This document shows positions 42,898 to 56,830 of a stretch of 64,000 nt of DNA, one piece after another. The stretch lies in assembly GCF_000247815.1 (NCBI RefSeq), contig NW_004775925.1:781805-845804 (forward strand), read 5' to 3'. Numbering within the stretch: position 1 is the first letter of the stretch; the number at the start of each line of letters is the position of its first letter. Under the pieces are notes generated by a model. That model was not told the DNA's origin, searched no databases, and saw only the letters and a program-made list of their open reading frames with translations. The translations under genes were made by a program, and so were the position numbers. The stretch comes from Ficedula albicollis. Its lineage: Eukaryota; Chordata; Aves; Passeriformes; Muscicapidae.

Positions 42898-43345
42898 TCA
42901 CAGGATCATGGAATGGTTTGAGTTGGAAGGGACCTTAAAACTCATCTTAAAGCCATGGCAGGGATACTTGCACTGTCCCAGCTGCTCCAGCCCCAGTGCC
43001 CAGCCTGGCCTTGGGCACTGCCAGGAATCCAGGGGCAGCCCCAGCTGCTCTGGGCACCCTGTGCCAGGGCTGCCCACCCTGCCAGGGAACAATTCCTGCC
43101 CAAATCCCACCCAGCCCTGCCCTCTGGCAGTGGGAGCCATTCCCTGTGTCCTGTCCCTCCATGCCTTGTCCCCAGCCCCTCTCCAGCTCTCCTGGAGCCC
43201 CTCCAGGCCCTGCAAGGGGCTCTGAGCTCTTCCTGGATCCTTCCATTCTCCAGGAGAACATTCCCAGCTCTCCCAGCCTGGCTCCAGAGCAGCTCTGCAG
43301 GTGGGGTCTCACCTGGGGGGCACAGGGACAGGATCCCCCCTCCCC
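42898..43345 (-). mobile_element. CR1 LINE 3' fragment, long
   Basis: From gatcacaggatcatggaatg (3' end) through gccatggcagggatacttgc, ccagccccagtgcccagcct, tctccagctctcctggagcc to ctctgcaggtggggtctcac. One of the longest copies. Its reverse frames give the repeated Gly-Trp-Gly and Ala-Gly-Glu peptides seen at other CR1 copies. Confidence 0.9.
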
Positions 43346-46304
43346 TGCCCCAAATAACCTGAACCCTTCCCTGCACGGGGCTTTTTGTGCTCCTCCAGAG
43401 CAGCAGAGCAACAGTCATGGAAATGATGGGGAAAATCCCCAGAACTCCAAGAAATAGAATGGCACAAATGCCAAATAAACAGCAAAAAGCCAGGCAAGCC
43501 CTCTTAGCCTGGAAAGCAAGAGCACCTCTCTGGGTGGGAATGCAGGGTAATCCCTGGGTGCTGACACAACCCCTTGTTCCCAGAGGCACTGACAGCTGCT
43601 CTCAGCTCCTTTCCACAGATGGTTCTACTGGCCCAAACCAGCTCTAAAAAGCCAAGTAATTCCAGTTGTTTCTGAGTTTTGACGCCTATTTAGCATGCAT
43701 AAAGTATAAGCCATTATAGATATTAAAAGCAGTAAGAGACATTTTAGGTGATTTAATTAGTTCATCTTCTCCAGCAGGATTTTCCAGGAACAGGGCATTT
43801 CTCAGGAATTTGTCTGGGCTATTTCCAGGGGACCCAGGTGTGGATACACCACCTTGTGGATACCCTTGGGAGTCCATTTCAAAGCCAAATACTTTCCCCA
43901 AGTAGCCTGAATTGTGTGATGCTCAACCTAAACATTTTTATTTCACCTCATTATTTCTATTTACGGTGCTTTTACTTGACAAATTCAAAAAGGTAATAAT
44001 GTGTCACATAAAACTAATGGCTAGAACAATAAATATTCTGTATAATTTCACAAACACAGCATCAGTTTTATTTAGATTCTGTGATACACTGCCAGCATAT
44101 TGCATTTCAAGATATATTTAAAAAAAAAAAACATGGAGAATTTTTTTTCCTTAACAAGAAAACATGTTTCTGTGGTTTGAACAAATAAGTCTTACATGGT
44201 TTTCAATTTCCAGGAAGGAAATTAAAATAAAGGAAAAACCTTACAGTGGTGGATGATAAAAGGAACATTACCCAAGCAGTTCAGTTTTATTATTTGATTC
44301 CACTTGTTCAGGTGATTTCACTCTGTAGAAAAAGGGTCAAATTCCATTTGCAAGTTTTTAAATTGTTCCATTTAAAGCTGACTGAACATTTGCAAAACAA
44401 GTTACAAGCAATTTCCTATTAAAAATAGATTATTAAGCTTTAAAATCATATTCTCAGGGTAATATGTGTGTCCTGCAAGATAGATATGAATGAACTTCCA
44501 GCAATGATTCACAGTAAATGAGTTAAGATTAAAAATTTACATTTACCTTGTCCCTGATATCTACCTTGGAATTTTAGAGAGGCTGGGGAATGAACTGCCT
44601 TGGTCCCAAAAGCAGGTGGCTGCATGAGAGAACCTAAACAAAAGCCATGTTCAAACCTGAGGTGGATGTTAGCAGCCTGGGACAGAGAGCACAGATCCGA
44701 GCAGCCCACAGCTGCAGCCCTGTGCCAGCCCCACGGGCCCAGCTCTGCTCCCCCTTCTTTAACTCTGCTCTGGGTGCTCGCGCCACTCAGCAGCACCCAG
44801 CCACCGGCTCGGGAGAACAGGAGGATTTGGGAACTTGGATCTCCAAAGCAGCTCCCCAGAAATGACCCAATCTCATGTCACAGTCTGAGCTGGGCCACTC
44901 TTGGGTGCCACCACTCATCCTCCTCCTCCAACTCCCGGCCGTGCCCCAGGGAGGGGATGGATGAGGTCATGGGCAGCAAATCTGGGAGATGTGTCTATAC
45001 AGATGGCCAATGGTGGGCATTTATTTTGATTTTGTACAGGTGAAGAGCCACCTAAAAGAAGACTTTTACAGTTCTTTTCAAGTACTCAGTTTTTGCACAG
45101 GAAAATGGAGAAGTAAAAAAACCCAATGAAATGGGACAGTTGGATAAAGACTGCAAACACAACACACGAAACAACTACTTGGCATAAATGAATGCAAATA
45201 AGTCCTTGATAATGCTGTTGAGAAGCTGCTGGTGTTATTAGTACTTCAATCAGAGAGATGCTCGTTAGAGGGAAAAAAATGCTTAGAAAATCCTTCTCCT
45301 GTGGGAAGCTTCATGCTCCTTCCTCTCCTTCCAGCAAATTCCTCCTTATCAGCTAAAATCAGGGTCCAACCTGCGGAAATGTTTACAGTCCTCAAATCTA
45401 AAACTAGTTAAAAATCACTTATCAGCCAAACGTTCCCTAAATACAGGGCAGGCTTAACGATATGACTGCTGATCTCATGACAGCTCCCTTCCAAATATCT
45501 GTATTTGATATTATATTAGGGAGTAGTAAAAACTTTCCCCTGGTTTTTTCCCCCTAGTTTTGCAATAGAAATCAAAACAAGATACTGGGCACTTGTTTAC
45601 TTGAAATAATTCATTAGGTGAAGGTTTTATGGGGTATTTTTGTTGATGTTTTGGTAGGAGGGATCACATGCCTACATGGAATTTGAGTGCAGCTAATCCT
45701 CTTTACACACCTCAGCTGCCCAGGAGACACTCCTTTGCTACCACTGGCATTCCTTCAAAGGGTAGCCCACACTTTTCCATGCCCTAAAAGTGGGCCGACG
45801 TAAGAGGAGCAAACACCAAACAGCAAGTGCAAGCTGGGCTGTCCTCCCTGTGTGCTCCTCTGTCACCTCGATGCTCCGGGAGGGAGGCTCCAGAGTGGAA
45901 GTGGTTTTGCCAAAGACAAAGAGACAGCTACACATGGACAGCCTTGGAATTCCTCCTGTTACTGTATGGAAAAGCTCCTAGAACCAGTAAATGCCAGAAA
46001 GCCCAGACATAAGACTTCAGAAATTAAACTGCCTTTCCAAAGGCAAGTAGAGAAACCCAGAGCTTACCTTAGCCAGGTCAGGCAGAATCACTCTGGCCTC
46101 TGGCCTCAAAGGCTGTGTGTGATCCATCTCCAGCAACTGCCAGAGCATATCAAGATTATTCAGTTTGTTTCCCCCCATCCCTCAATTTAATTCCCTTCCT
46201 GCAACTATTATCCTTCTGAGGATAAGAATGACTTTCAGCCTATTTATATCATCCTTGAAAAACCCTAAGCTGCTCTGTCCCCCTCTACCACATCTTGATC
46301 AGAC

Positions 46305-46545
46305 AAGAAGAAAGTGGTTCAAGTTGCACCTCAGGAGGCTGAGGCTGGATATTAGGGAAAACTTCTTCATGGAAAGAGTTGTAAAGCACTGGCACAGGGA
46401 AATGGGCATCACCATCCCTGGAACTGCTCAAAAACCTTCTGGATGTGGTACCTGCAGACTGTTTAATGGTGCACACGGGGGTGGTGCTGTGTTCATGAAT
46501 GCACATGGTTATTTAAAGGCCTTTTCCAGCCTTACCAATTCGATG
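46305..46545 (+). mobile_element. CR1 LINE 3' fragment, older subfamily
   Basis: ggctggatattagggaaaac, ttcttcatggaaagagttgt, aagcactggcacagggaaat, then ggccttttccagccttacca and ttcgatggttt. Confidence 0.75.
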
Positions 46546-48929
46546 GTTTGACACAGCCTGGTCATTTCTGCTTTACGTGCCTTTTGCACATCCCACCTCA
46601 GGCCTGCCCTCCTTCCAAATCCGCCCTGCACAGGACCCCAGCCTCAGCCCCTGGAGCTGTCCTTGCCATGCTTACACTAACTGCAGCTGAGCAGCTTGGG
46701 AGAGGTCACAAAAGCTGGTCCATCACAAATCTGATGGACCAAGAGCATGTCAGCAACGTGTGAAGTGAAGGGGAAAGTGAGTCATGAAGGGTGACATCCA
46801 GAACAGGATAAAAGCTGTAAAAACCATCAGTTCCTTGGCCTTTAGTTCTTGCTGAACTCCAGCTGCATGAAACAGCCCAAAATCAAGCTACATGTCAAAA
46901 TTAAGATGAATTCACCCTGTAGAAGTGCTAGAGCTGGCAGATACATCATTTCAAATAATTCCTTACCCTGCAGCTTCCCCAAACCCTGCACCCTGTGGCA
47001 CAGGACTTACTACTCATTTCTCTGCTCCTTTACTGCTGGTTGCAACTTCATCGCTACTTAAAAGGAATTTAACAAGGGCATCACTCAGATGCAAAATACA
47101 AATAGACTGAAAATATATTAATTAATCTGTGGTACCCCCTACCCACTCCCAAATCAGCTCATCACTTTAGCTCTGCACTTCTTGAACAGATGGGATCTTC
47201 TGGCAGCCTTTAAACCACTCAAAAGCACTTTCTCTCATAACAAAGCAAACTAATTACTAGAGTAAGATGCTATTTCCCATCTATTTATCTGCTATTTTTA
47301 AGGAATTAGCTCGCTGTCTGATTCAGGATTTGCAGTGAAGCCCTCGAACAGCAGAATTAAAGGCACATTGGTACAATGGTACAGAACACAATAAATGAAC
47401 TTCTCAAGGATTTTGCTCACCAAATGCTTCTCCCTTTTCCTTTAGGAAGCTAAGGATCATGGATGCAAAGACCATCAACACTTAGCACTGCCTTCATGTG
47501 CTGGATCCCTGAACACAGTACAGCAAAGACTGCTCCAGCTCTGCTCTAGGAGATTCCAAAATTATTTTTTTTCCAACTTGAGGATAATTTTTTCCCAATG
47601 CAACCATTTTCTTGATGACCCTGTAAGTGCTTTGCTCAACCTCAGTACTTGCTTGCTAGGCTGTGCATGTTTTTTCCAAGGTAACTTCTTGCCTTTAGCA
47701 ACTTCAAGATACCTGGAAATCAATGTCAAAATTATAAACTTCCCGAATTCTTTTGGGAAAGCTTCTAAAAATGGCTGCAGAGGATTACAAGACTTAGATT
47801 AATCCGATAACAAGCCCTAAAACAGCCTGAGCTACAGCAATACCATTTCAGACTCTTGGATGAGTCCCAGGCACCCAAGGAAGTTACACATTCTTAAGAA
47901 AATATTGCAATATTCAGCACCTCTGAACACACAAAGAGCTGCAGAGAGAAGCCCAGATTTTGAAATAACTAAGCAAATTTAGTGGTAGATTTGCAATTCA
48001 GTGGGTATTTGTTGAGTGGCAAATAAACCAAAGCAGCTAGTTACATGTTGCCTAGCTGCAGCCTCTAATAGCAATTGCTTCCCTGCAGGTAAATCACTTT
48101 CTATTACTCCCAAGTACCCCAGGAAAACTACTAATTGAAAGCACAGTTCTAATACTGTCCAGCTGGAAAACATTAGCTTAGGATGGAACTAGCTTGACAC
48201 TGGCTGCCAACTGGCTATGGACAATGGAATAGGAAATTAATCTTTTGCAGACAAGATATTCCATTTTCCACTTCTCCTTTGTAACCTTCAAATCAGCTCG
48301 TCATTAACCAATGGCTTTGATTCCCACAGGGAAGGAAAACCATCACTGAATTCAAGATAATGCAAGCCTGGCTTTCTTGCATTCAAATGAAGACTCAAAT
48401 TTTGACACAGTGGATGGCAGAGGAACTGGAGAGTGGATACAACACCCAGTACCACAGTAACATTTCCTCTTTTCTTGGCTAAGAGTTAAAAACAGCCAGA
48501 CCACAAAGCAACCACAAAGGAAAGTCCAATTCTGTATCTCCCCAGCCCATCTTCCTGCAGCTCCCTCCTGCCAGGAGCTTTTTCCCATGTAGGTGCAAAA
48601 GAGATGAAGAGAAAAATCCAAGCTGCTGGCTAGTGTTAAACCATAACACCCCACAGGCACTCAGACTGGTTTTTCATTTCTATTTAAACTCATTTCCTTG
48701 CAGTGACCAACAGGTCAGACTATCTCAGAAACATCATTCCCCAAGATGCTTCCAACCCACAACCTTCCCGAGCCTCTTCTCCTTTCATGAAACACCCTGG
48801 CCTTTTATGACTACTTTTATTCCCTAGCCAAGTTCTCCAAGATGAGAAAACCCTATATAAACCCCATAAACCCTAGTAAGTCTCCCTGTAACTCTCCTAG
48901 AGGAGCCTTGTTGTGCACCCACACCTGCA

Positions 48930-49027
48930 GCAGATGGCAGCAGGGTCCTGCCCATGACAGGCAGTTGGAACAGGATGAGCTTTAAGTTCCCTTCCAACCC
49001 AAAACATTGACCTGATGATTTTATGAA
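48930..49027 (+). mobile_element. CR1 LINE 3' end, short
   Basis: cagcagggtcctgcccatga, ggaacaggatgagctttaag, ttcccttccaacccaaaaca, ending tgatgattttatg. Confidence 0.65.
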
Positions 49028-49887
49028 GTGACCCACTGGCACAGCATTTCAGGTGCACGTTCATCTACTCAGCTCCAGGTACTGTGCAGGGCTTGTGCCA
49101 CTGCATGGATCAGACCATCTCACTGGTGCCCAAGACTGATGTAGCTGAGTTATCAGCACAGAGGCAATCACCAGTTCCTAATGATTTCTGGTTCTAAAAT
49201 AGGATACTTCTCCGCAGTCTGTCTTATTATGTTTCAAACCAGCTTCTCCATCCGTTCTAGAGAAACCCAAGGAGGGCAGACAAGATGAGGACAGCAGAAC
49301 GAGAGGAGAAATAACATACTCATCAGAACTGAAGAGATCCAAAGTTTATCCTCTCTCTAGTTTGAGCACAGAAAACTTGTCAGAGATCAAAAAGTTCAGA
49401 ACAGCTTTGTTCTGGCCTGATCCCACAGGAGAGGTGTTTTTAGCCAGTTTTCTTCCAGGCAACAGAAGAAGATGAAGGGAAGGGCCCCAGCCAGACAGAC
49501 TGAACCCAAAACCATCAGCAGCCAGGCTGCATCCAGGCAGATCTGCCTCCAGCCCCACAGGACACCCGTGTGCACCCCACGGCTTCTGAGGGGCAGTGAA
49601 ACCAGGCTCAGTGAAATCCTCACCTGCTGAGTGACAAGCCAGGTCTGCAGGGGTGGATTCCCAAGCCTTGTGAGCTATTAGAGGTTATGACTCCCAGTAC
49701 CAGCCTCATGACAGAAGCAGGGAAATTATAAAAAAATCAGAAAATCTGAGGATCTGGAGTCAAAAGGAAGTCAGTGGGGAGGAGAACCAGTCAGAGGATC
49801 CAAGGAGAGGTCCAGATACTCAATCACCTGAATTCATGAGGACCTCTGCAAATTTATTTTACTTCCACTGTGCTCCAAAGCAGGCAC

Positions 49888-50155
49888 AAGAGAGGATGAA
49901 ACAGCCTAATGCTGCACCAGGAGAGGTTTAGACTGGAAATTAGGGAAAACGTCTCCACTGAAAGGGCTGCCCAGTCCTGGCCCAGCTGCCCAGGGCAGGG
50001 CTGCAGTCCCCATCCCTGCAGGGATTTAAAGCCCTGTGCTTGCGGCACTTGGGGACATGGGCAGTGCTGGCCCTGGCAGTGCTAAAGGAGTGGTTGGACT
50101 CAATGGTCTTAGAGGGATTTTCCAACCGTAACTATTCTGGGATTCAATATATTGA
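49888..50155 (+). mobile_element. CR1 LINE 3' fragment, older subfamily
   Basis: gactggaaattagggaaaac, gtctccactgaaagggctgc, gcagggatttaaagccctgt, gtggttggactcaatggtct and an attctgggattcaata end. Confidence 0.82.
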
Positions 50156-50399
50156 AAAGCTGCTTCTGCACAATGTCTACCCAGAACATGGTGCACAACA
50201 CCAATAAAGTGGACAAGTATTAAAGCTTTCCAAGACAGACCATATTTACACATAAATGAGGAAGAGCTAATGCTATACAGGCAACCCTAACGGTGGCACT
50301 TCCTGATACTTAGGCCAAGAGTTAAAAATGATTACTCACCAAATAGAAGTTTTGGGGTCAGAATGCTTTCATGTGCTAATAATTAAAATACATGTATTT

Positions 50400-50580
50400 A
50401 AAAAACAAAAAAACAAAAACAAAAAAACAAAAAAACAAAAAAAAAAACAAAACAAAAAAAAAAAAAAAAAACCAAAACAAAACAAAACAAAACAAAACAA
50501 AACAAAACAAAACAAAACAAAACAAAACAAAACAAAACAAAACAAAACAAAACAAAACAAAACAAAACAAAACAAAACAA
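50400..50580 (+). repeat. (CAAAA)n microsatellite
   Basis: A-rich lead (50400-50473) followed by about 21 perfect CAAAA units to 50580. It lies 55 bases from an inverted CR1. The Cys-Phe-Val-Leu-Phe frames are by-products. Confidence 0.95.
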
Positions 50581-50636
50581 CTAGCTGTCTTGTTATAGTA
50601 AAGGAATGTGAGAAGCTCAGGACCTGGACTAATCAT

Positions 50637-50870
50637 AAATCTCAGAATGGTTTGGGTGGGAAGGGACATTAAAGCCCACCCCATGCCACCCCTGCCATGG
50701 CAGGGACACCTCCACTGTCCCAGCTGCTCCAGCCCCAGTGCCCAGCCTGGCCTTGGACACTGCCAGGGATCCAGGGGCAGCCCCAGCTGCTCTGGGCACC
50801 CTGTGCCAGGGCCTCACACTCTCCAGGGAGAAATTTCTTCTCAACATCTAATCCACGTCCACCCTTGTTA
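50637..50870 (-). mobile_element. CR1 LINE 3' fragment
   Basis: ctcagaatggtttgggtggg, cacccctgccatggcaggga, ggccttggacactgccaggg, then agggagaaatttcttctcaa. Confidence 0.87.
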
Positions 50871-51570
50871 ACCTTAAGGCCTAATGAGAAAAACTTCCAA
50901 AAAACTCCAGTCTAAATAAAATAAAACAATCCAGTTCCTTAGATGAGAAAGAAAAATAATCAGTGTTCTCAGGTTATTCATTTTTTCTTTTTGTATAAAA
51001 GTTTGTGCTGGTCAAAGCATCACATCAAAAAGACCTTTGAATTAATTAATCACCTGTTAAATAAGCTTTTACTAAAAATTCAATGTGTTGTGTGTAAGAA
51101 TGTACCGGCCTAGTGTATGACAATGATTTCTTCATGCTCCTATTTGCTAATCACAAGATATACTGGAATATATATTTTAAATCAGAAACATGTTAATATA
51201 ATCACAGTACACAGACATGATTATATTCACATTTCTTTGGGACATCACAAAAAAGGGTTTCTATTTGCAGCACCTACAACTATTTCCAGCCCAGTGTTCT
51301 CTGGTGTAAAGCTGAATTCTTCTCTATTTCAAAAACTGATAGGCAAACCCAACACTTCAAACTCAGCATTAGTGTAACTTCAGTCTGAACCAGCCCCAAA
51401 GTTACAAGTGAATATCTGAAGGGATAAAAGGAAATTAAAATGGTACCTGTTGGACCTCCTGGACTTACAGTTTCTTGTAGGTACATGAAAAAATGAGAGT
51501 TTTTGGAATTATTGTGTTCAATATGCCTAGTGAGTGGTGGTGAGGACCCTCCTGAAGCCCCAGCTCTCAC

Positions 51571-51678
51571 CTTTATGCTTCCCCCGATGAGATCTGGTGG
51601 CTCCTCATCTGTTTCTAAGGCAACGTTGATGGAGGCGAAGGGGCGACTCGCCATCTGTTGCATCTCACGCAGCAGTTG
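51571..51678 (-). CDS. ATRN: ATRN exon: juxtamembrane tail with MASRPFA motif
   Basis: 108-base exon (36 codons, phase 0 at both ends) between acceptor taataaattag (plus ct at 51679-51680) and donor gtgaga (plus-strand 51565-51570). It reads QLLREMQQMASRPFASINVA then LETDEEPPDLIGGSIK. In the known protein this follows the transmembrane helix and a basic stop-transfer segment. The MASRPFA heptad is shared by attractin, ATRNL1 and MEGF8; in MEGF8 it recruits the E3 ligase MGRN1, and attractin acts in the same pathway as MGRN1 in mouse genetics. The acceptor is AT-rich but has a plausible T tract. Confidence 0.95.
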
Positions 51679-52869
51679 CTAATTTATTAAACAGAAAAAT
51701 ATTATCATCATATTGTTCCAACACAAAGATGAAAGACAAATGTATCTAAAAGGCTTTGCCCAATAGAAAGGGACATGAATGAATATGGAAAAATAACCTC
51801 CAGGAGCTTATCGGCCTTAAGAAGACAGATAATGGGAAATATTCACATTACTACCATTTAACAAGTTATTGGAAGTAAAGCTGCATGCACAATGTGAGCC
51901 TGACACATCTGGGAGGGAAAACCATCTGACTGAGCTGCTATAAAGCAGTTATTTATTTTTTAAGCTGTTGTTTGTCATCACCTGCCTGATTCCCACTCCA
52001 CAGGATTTGTGGGAATCATTTCAAAATTAAACTACCAGCAGTATGTAACCACTGTAAGAATGAAGTTGCTATTTTTTATAACAGCACCAGCAAAATGCTG
52101 TCAGGCTTCTATTGAATAATCCCCTTTTTTTATTGTTTCCTTGCTGAATACAGAAAATGGCAAACATGTCCTTATTGCAAAATGTTTTATTAAAATAAAA
52201 AACCTTTTCCTGGGCAAATCCCCAGAAGCCCTCATGACACAAGACATCTCTTTATTGTGCTCTTAAGCACTTCTAAGCATTACGATGCCTCTTCCCCTCT
52301 TTTAACACATAAAAAACAGACACTTTCTGCTCAGCTGGGCTGGAAACAGCATTTGGGTTTTAGCTGAGCTGTGGACACACTCCTTTTGGCTCCAGTGACT
52401 AATCCCTAATAGTGACAACACAGCCTGCAAGGAGGCAGAACCAGTATTCCCTAAAGCAAGGGGTCCAGTGGGACTCTATTTAATAAGGGAAGAGGCAAAC
52501 ACTTTGTGCAGCATGAGAAAACCCAGTGCTCTTAACCACAAATGCAGAAACTGCCCAAAGCTCTCACACAGCTTTACACATTTACCATCACTACTGAGGA
52601 CAGCAATACCAGTTATCCTCTATTTTTAAGCTGGACTGAGGCACCACCAAATGCTCTCTAGAATCCCACCATTGCCACCTGCATTTTCTCATTCATTCTA
52701 GGCAATCTGACACTCCCAGCCCAAACAGATCATTTACAGCACTCAAAAAGCACTATAGAAACCCCCACAAAATGCATCATGCCCCAAATATCCCCCATGC
52801 AGCACAGCAGAAGGTGAAAGGAAGGTGCCATTGTCCAGCAACATTGTTTGGACAGAACTAATTCAGAGC

Positions 52870-53335
52870 ATCACTGAATCCCAGAATGGTGTGGATTGGA
52901 GGGGACCTTAGGGATCATCCCCTAAATTCCACCCCCTTCCTGGGCTCAGCCTGTGGCTCTGGTGCCACTCCTGGGCCATGGAGCAGAGCCTGGGACTGTC
53001 CTGCTCCTCCCTGCCCACAGGGACAGACAGACAGACAGCCAGGGACAGACAGGGACAGCCACAGACACCCAGAGACACCCAGGGACAGCCACAGACACCC
53101 AGGGACAGCCAGGGACAGCCAGGGATACCCAGGGACAGACAGAGACAGATTGGGACAGACTGGGACAGCCAGCTCCTTGTGTCACTGGGAGCTGCTGGGA
53201 ACCCCCCCACCCCTCACCCAAACCACTGGTGAACCAAGCACTGGGCCCAGGACAGAGCCCTGGGGACACCACTGGAGTCATGCCTCTAACTAGACCCTGT
53301 GCCACTAATTGCCACCCTCTGGGAACCTTTTATGG
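52870..53335 (-). mobile_element. CR1 LINE fragment containing a minisatellite
   Basis: 3' end at 52870 (gaatcccagaatggtgtgga, gaccttagggatcatccc). The more internal part at about 53215-53335 (gacagagccctggggacacc, gccaccctctgggaacct) resembles the CR1 3' region. The two are separated by the CAGGGACAG array, which expanded inside the element. Confidence 0.6.
53022..53172 (+). repeat. CAGGGACAGCCACAGACACC minisatellite
   Basis: About 13-15 short variable units of 10-11 bp (agggacagac, agggacagcc, acagacaccc). Sits inside a CR1 copy. Confidence 0.8.
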
Positions 53336-53972
53336 TCTTTGCTTTGCCAAATCACCTATAATGTTGAGACTTTTTCAGTGCAGAAAACTAGAGGACTGTC
53401 TCTGTAACTTGGGGGTGCAGGCAAGACATGATGAGGTCAATGCAGAAAAGCTTGGGAGGGGTATGAGCTTCTATGGTTCTCAGTCTAGCTAAAAAAAAAA
53501 GGTAAAATTTTACTGCCATAAAAGGCATGTGATAAAGTTTTCCTTAATTTTTGAAAGAAAAAAAGAAAGGGGAGAAAAAAGGCATTTTGAGCAGATTGTA
53601 GATACTGTCACGAAGCAAAAACCCAACAAATCCACAGAAATGGAGTGTTCGTAAGCAAACTTGTGTGCAACTCACACTTGGGTAAAAGGACACCAGGACT
53701 GCTCGGGTATTTAAAGACACCAGCAGATTGCAGACGAAAGCAAGTGTGAAACAGATTGCTGGGTTGTTGTTCCTGTAATTGTCCCCTTCAGCTATCACAG
53801 AGTGCTTTGTTTAATGGCTATAAAATCAATGAACAAGCTGTCCTGATGAAGATGTCCAAGAGACTGACGAACTAAAAGCTATTAGCTCTTCAAAGGAAGT
53901 TATTTTACTAAAGAAAATGTGCAATTTGGCAACATGACTCTTATTGAAGTCAAAAGTAGCTTTGAGAGTATA

Positions 53973-54640
<668 letters not shown>

Positions 54641-55295
54641 AAAATCCCCAAACCAGGTGAAATCAGAGGTCCAGGATGCAACCAAAGCAGCATATGCCTA
54701 AGGGAACATAATTTTCGTAGCAACAGCTTCTGGTATAGCACAAATCAGGTTACAAAATTTCCCCTAAAATTAAGAACTAATTTAAGAAATAATGTTCTGT
54801 AACTTGAAGGTCACTGTCTCCCCCAAGGCTTGCACCATGCCTGTTTAACCCAGACACATATCTATCCTTTAATATTTGTTTGGTGTATCAAAATTTTAAT
54901 TAAATATTTTGAGAGAAATTGGGACTTTTCCCCAGTCAAGAGGCTGAGCACAGCATTACAAGTCAGCAGCTGTTAACATCTAGATACTGCAGAACCTGCC
55001 TTTCCCTCACTCCTAATGATGGGCTTCCTGAGATTTCAGATACTGAACCCCAATACTCTTTCAAGCCAACCCTGGTTTTCCAGATGACACGATTAATAGG
55101 ACAACCTGGGAATATTTTAAATCACTTAGGCCCGAAGAGGATTTTAAAGGCAAAGTGTTTGACAGCCTTACAAAGCAATCACATCAAAAAGCCTGTCCTG
55201 GAATATACCTCTGGCCTTTAATATTTAAATAACTGCAAGCTGTGAGAATGCACACAACTTTCATTTGCATTGCGCTTGACTTTTTTTCCATATCA

Positions 55296-55430
55296 CAGAA
55301 TTATGGAATGGTTTGGGTTGGAAGACACCTTAAAGACCATCTTGTTCCACCCCCTGCTATGTTCCAGCCTCCACTAGACCAGGCTGCTCCAAGCCCAGCC
55401 CACCCCAACCTGGAACCTTTCAAATAAGGT
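55296..55430 (-). mobile_element. CR1 LINE 3' fragment
   Basis: tcacagaattatggaatggt, gacaccttaaagaccatctt, ccactagaccaggctgctcc and a short ccaacctggaacctttcaaa end. Confidence 0.82.
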
Positions 55431-56004
55431 GATTCCTATCAGGAATATTTTTAATTCACACACATTGAGTAATGGACAGTCTAAAATGACGAGTGTGCTA
55501 CTGATGGGAGAAAAACCTCCTGAGGAAGTGGGGACAGCCTTGGCAGGCAGAGTGCAGGCTCTCACAAAGACAAACAGCTATTCAGGTTACTAGGTTAATT
55601 GACTAATATAACCTATGCTGTGTTTCCTGACAGGAAAAGCATGGACATTTTACTCCCACCATAAACCAGCCACAAGGCTCTGCACAGGCATCCTGCAACT
55701 GCCCCCTGCAGAGACTGCTCCATGGGCACAGGGCTCCAGCAGCTTGGGGACGGGGCTCTGATGTTTTCAGCCATGAAACAACAGTGATTTTTCCAGAAGA
55801 AAGTCACATATTCTGGATTTTATTTGCTCATTATGAATAATGGCCTTAAAAACAAGCTTATCAAAACAGTGACCTAGAACTCATAAGGATCTACAGTATC
55901 TACATGAGCAATTTGGGGTTTTTTTGTTGTTTTGTTTTTGTTTTTTTTTAAGAAGGAAAGCACACCAGGAAGGAAAGCAGCAGGAATTCACGGAGCACAG
56001 TAGT

Positions 56005-56185
56005 GAGGCCCTGGCACAGGGTGCCCAGAGCAGCTGGGGCTGCCCCTGGATCCCTGGCAGTGCCCAAGGCCAGGCTGGACACTGGGCTGGAGCACCTGGG
56101 ACAGTGGGAGGTGTCCCTGCCATGGCAGGGGGGAACAAAATGGATTTAAGGTCCCTTACAAGCCAAGCCATCCCATGATTCTAAA
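56005..56185 (+). mobile_element. CR1 LINE 3' fragment
   Basis: gaggccctggcacagggtgc, gctgcccctggatccctggc, gacagtgggaggtgtccctg, then ggtcccttacaagccaagcc and catgattctaa. Confidence 0.85.
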
Positions 56186-56579
56186 CCCATGGGTGTGTTC
56201 AGTGAGCAGTGGCATGACTGAGCTTTCATTCTAATGGAAGGTAAAAGCAAGCAGGGTCCCATAGGAAGGGGAGGAAATTCCAGCAGACAGGATGCACTCA
56301 GGCCAGGCAGCCTGAGCAGGTCTGCTGGTGTGTCTGACACCATCTGGAGGAGCTAACTTCAGCAAGGGCAGCCACGAAAGACCAACAGTGGGTTTTGCCC
56401 CAGGAAATTTGTAGCTCTAATTTTTCAAGGTATTTCTGAAATTCAGTATTTATGGACCCACTGGTTGCTCTTTTTAGAAGTACAGCTACTGTAAGCATTC
56501 TGAGGACTTCCATTTGGTTCGAGAAGAACATTTGTTGAAGACATTCCAACAGAGCAAGTCACATGTTTCTTTACTTTGA

Positions 56580-56830
56580 CAGAATCACAGAAAACCCTCC
56601 AAGTCCATGGAGTCCAACCATGAACTGAACACTGCCAAGGCCACCACTAACCCACGTGCCCAAGTGTCACATCTGCACAGCTTTTAAATCCCTCCAGGAG
56701 CAGAGACTCCACCACTGCCCTGGGCAGCTGTGCCAGGACTGGAAAACCCTTTCTGTGAAAAGTATTTCCTTATATCCACCCTAAACCTCTCCTGGCACAG
56801 CTTGAGACCATTTCCTCTCATCCTGATGAG
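56580..56830 (-). mobile_element. CR1 LINE 3' fragment, older subfamily
   Basis: agaatcacagaaaaccctcc, catggagtccaaccatgaac, ctccaccactgccctgggca, accctaaacctctcctggca, ccatttcctctcatcctg. Confidence 0.8.

Larger units (their letters stand above)
37177..51570 (-). other. ATRN intron (14.4 kb)
   Basis: Large intron with at least nine CR1 fragments, an exact 862-bp tandem duplication (39280-41003) and a (CAAAA)n tract. No additional exon is expected here, because the flanking exons join directly (GGSIK to TVPKP) as in the known protein, and none is seen. Confidence 0.8.

Noticed and set aside
42942..43589. 215-residue minus-strand frame with a hydrophobic helix (FCCLFGICAILFLGVLGIF)
   Set aside because: Considered as the missing ATRN transmembrane exon. 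It lies downstream of exon 51571-51678 in transcript order, does not match the attractin helix, lacks a clean acceptor and runs into a CR1.
50369..50684. Phe/Leu/Cys-rich minus-strand frames resembling membrane segments
   Set aside because: Translation of a (CAAAA)n microsatellite.
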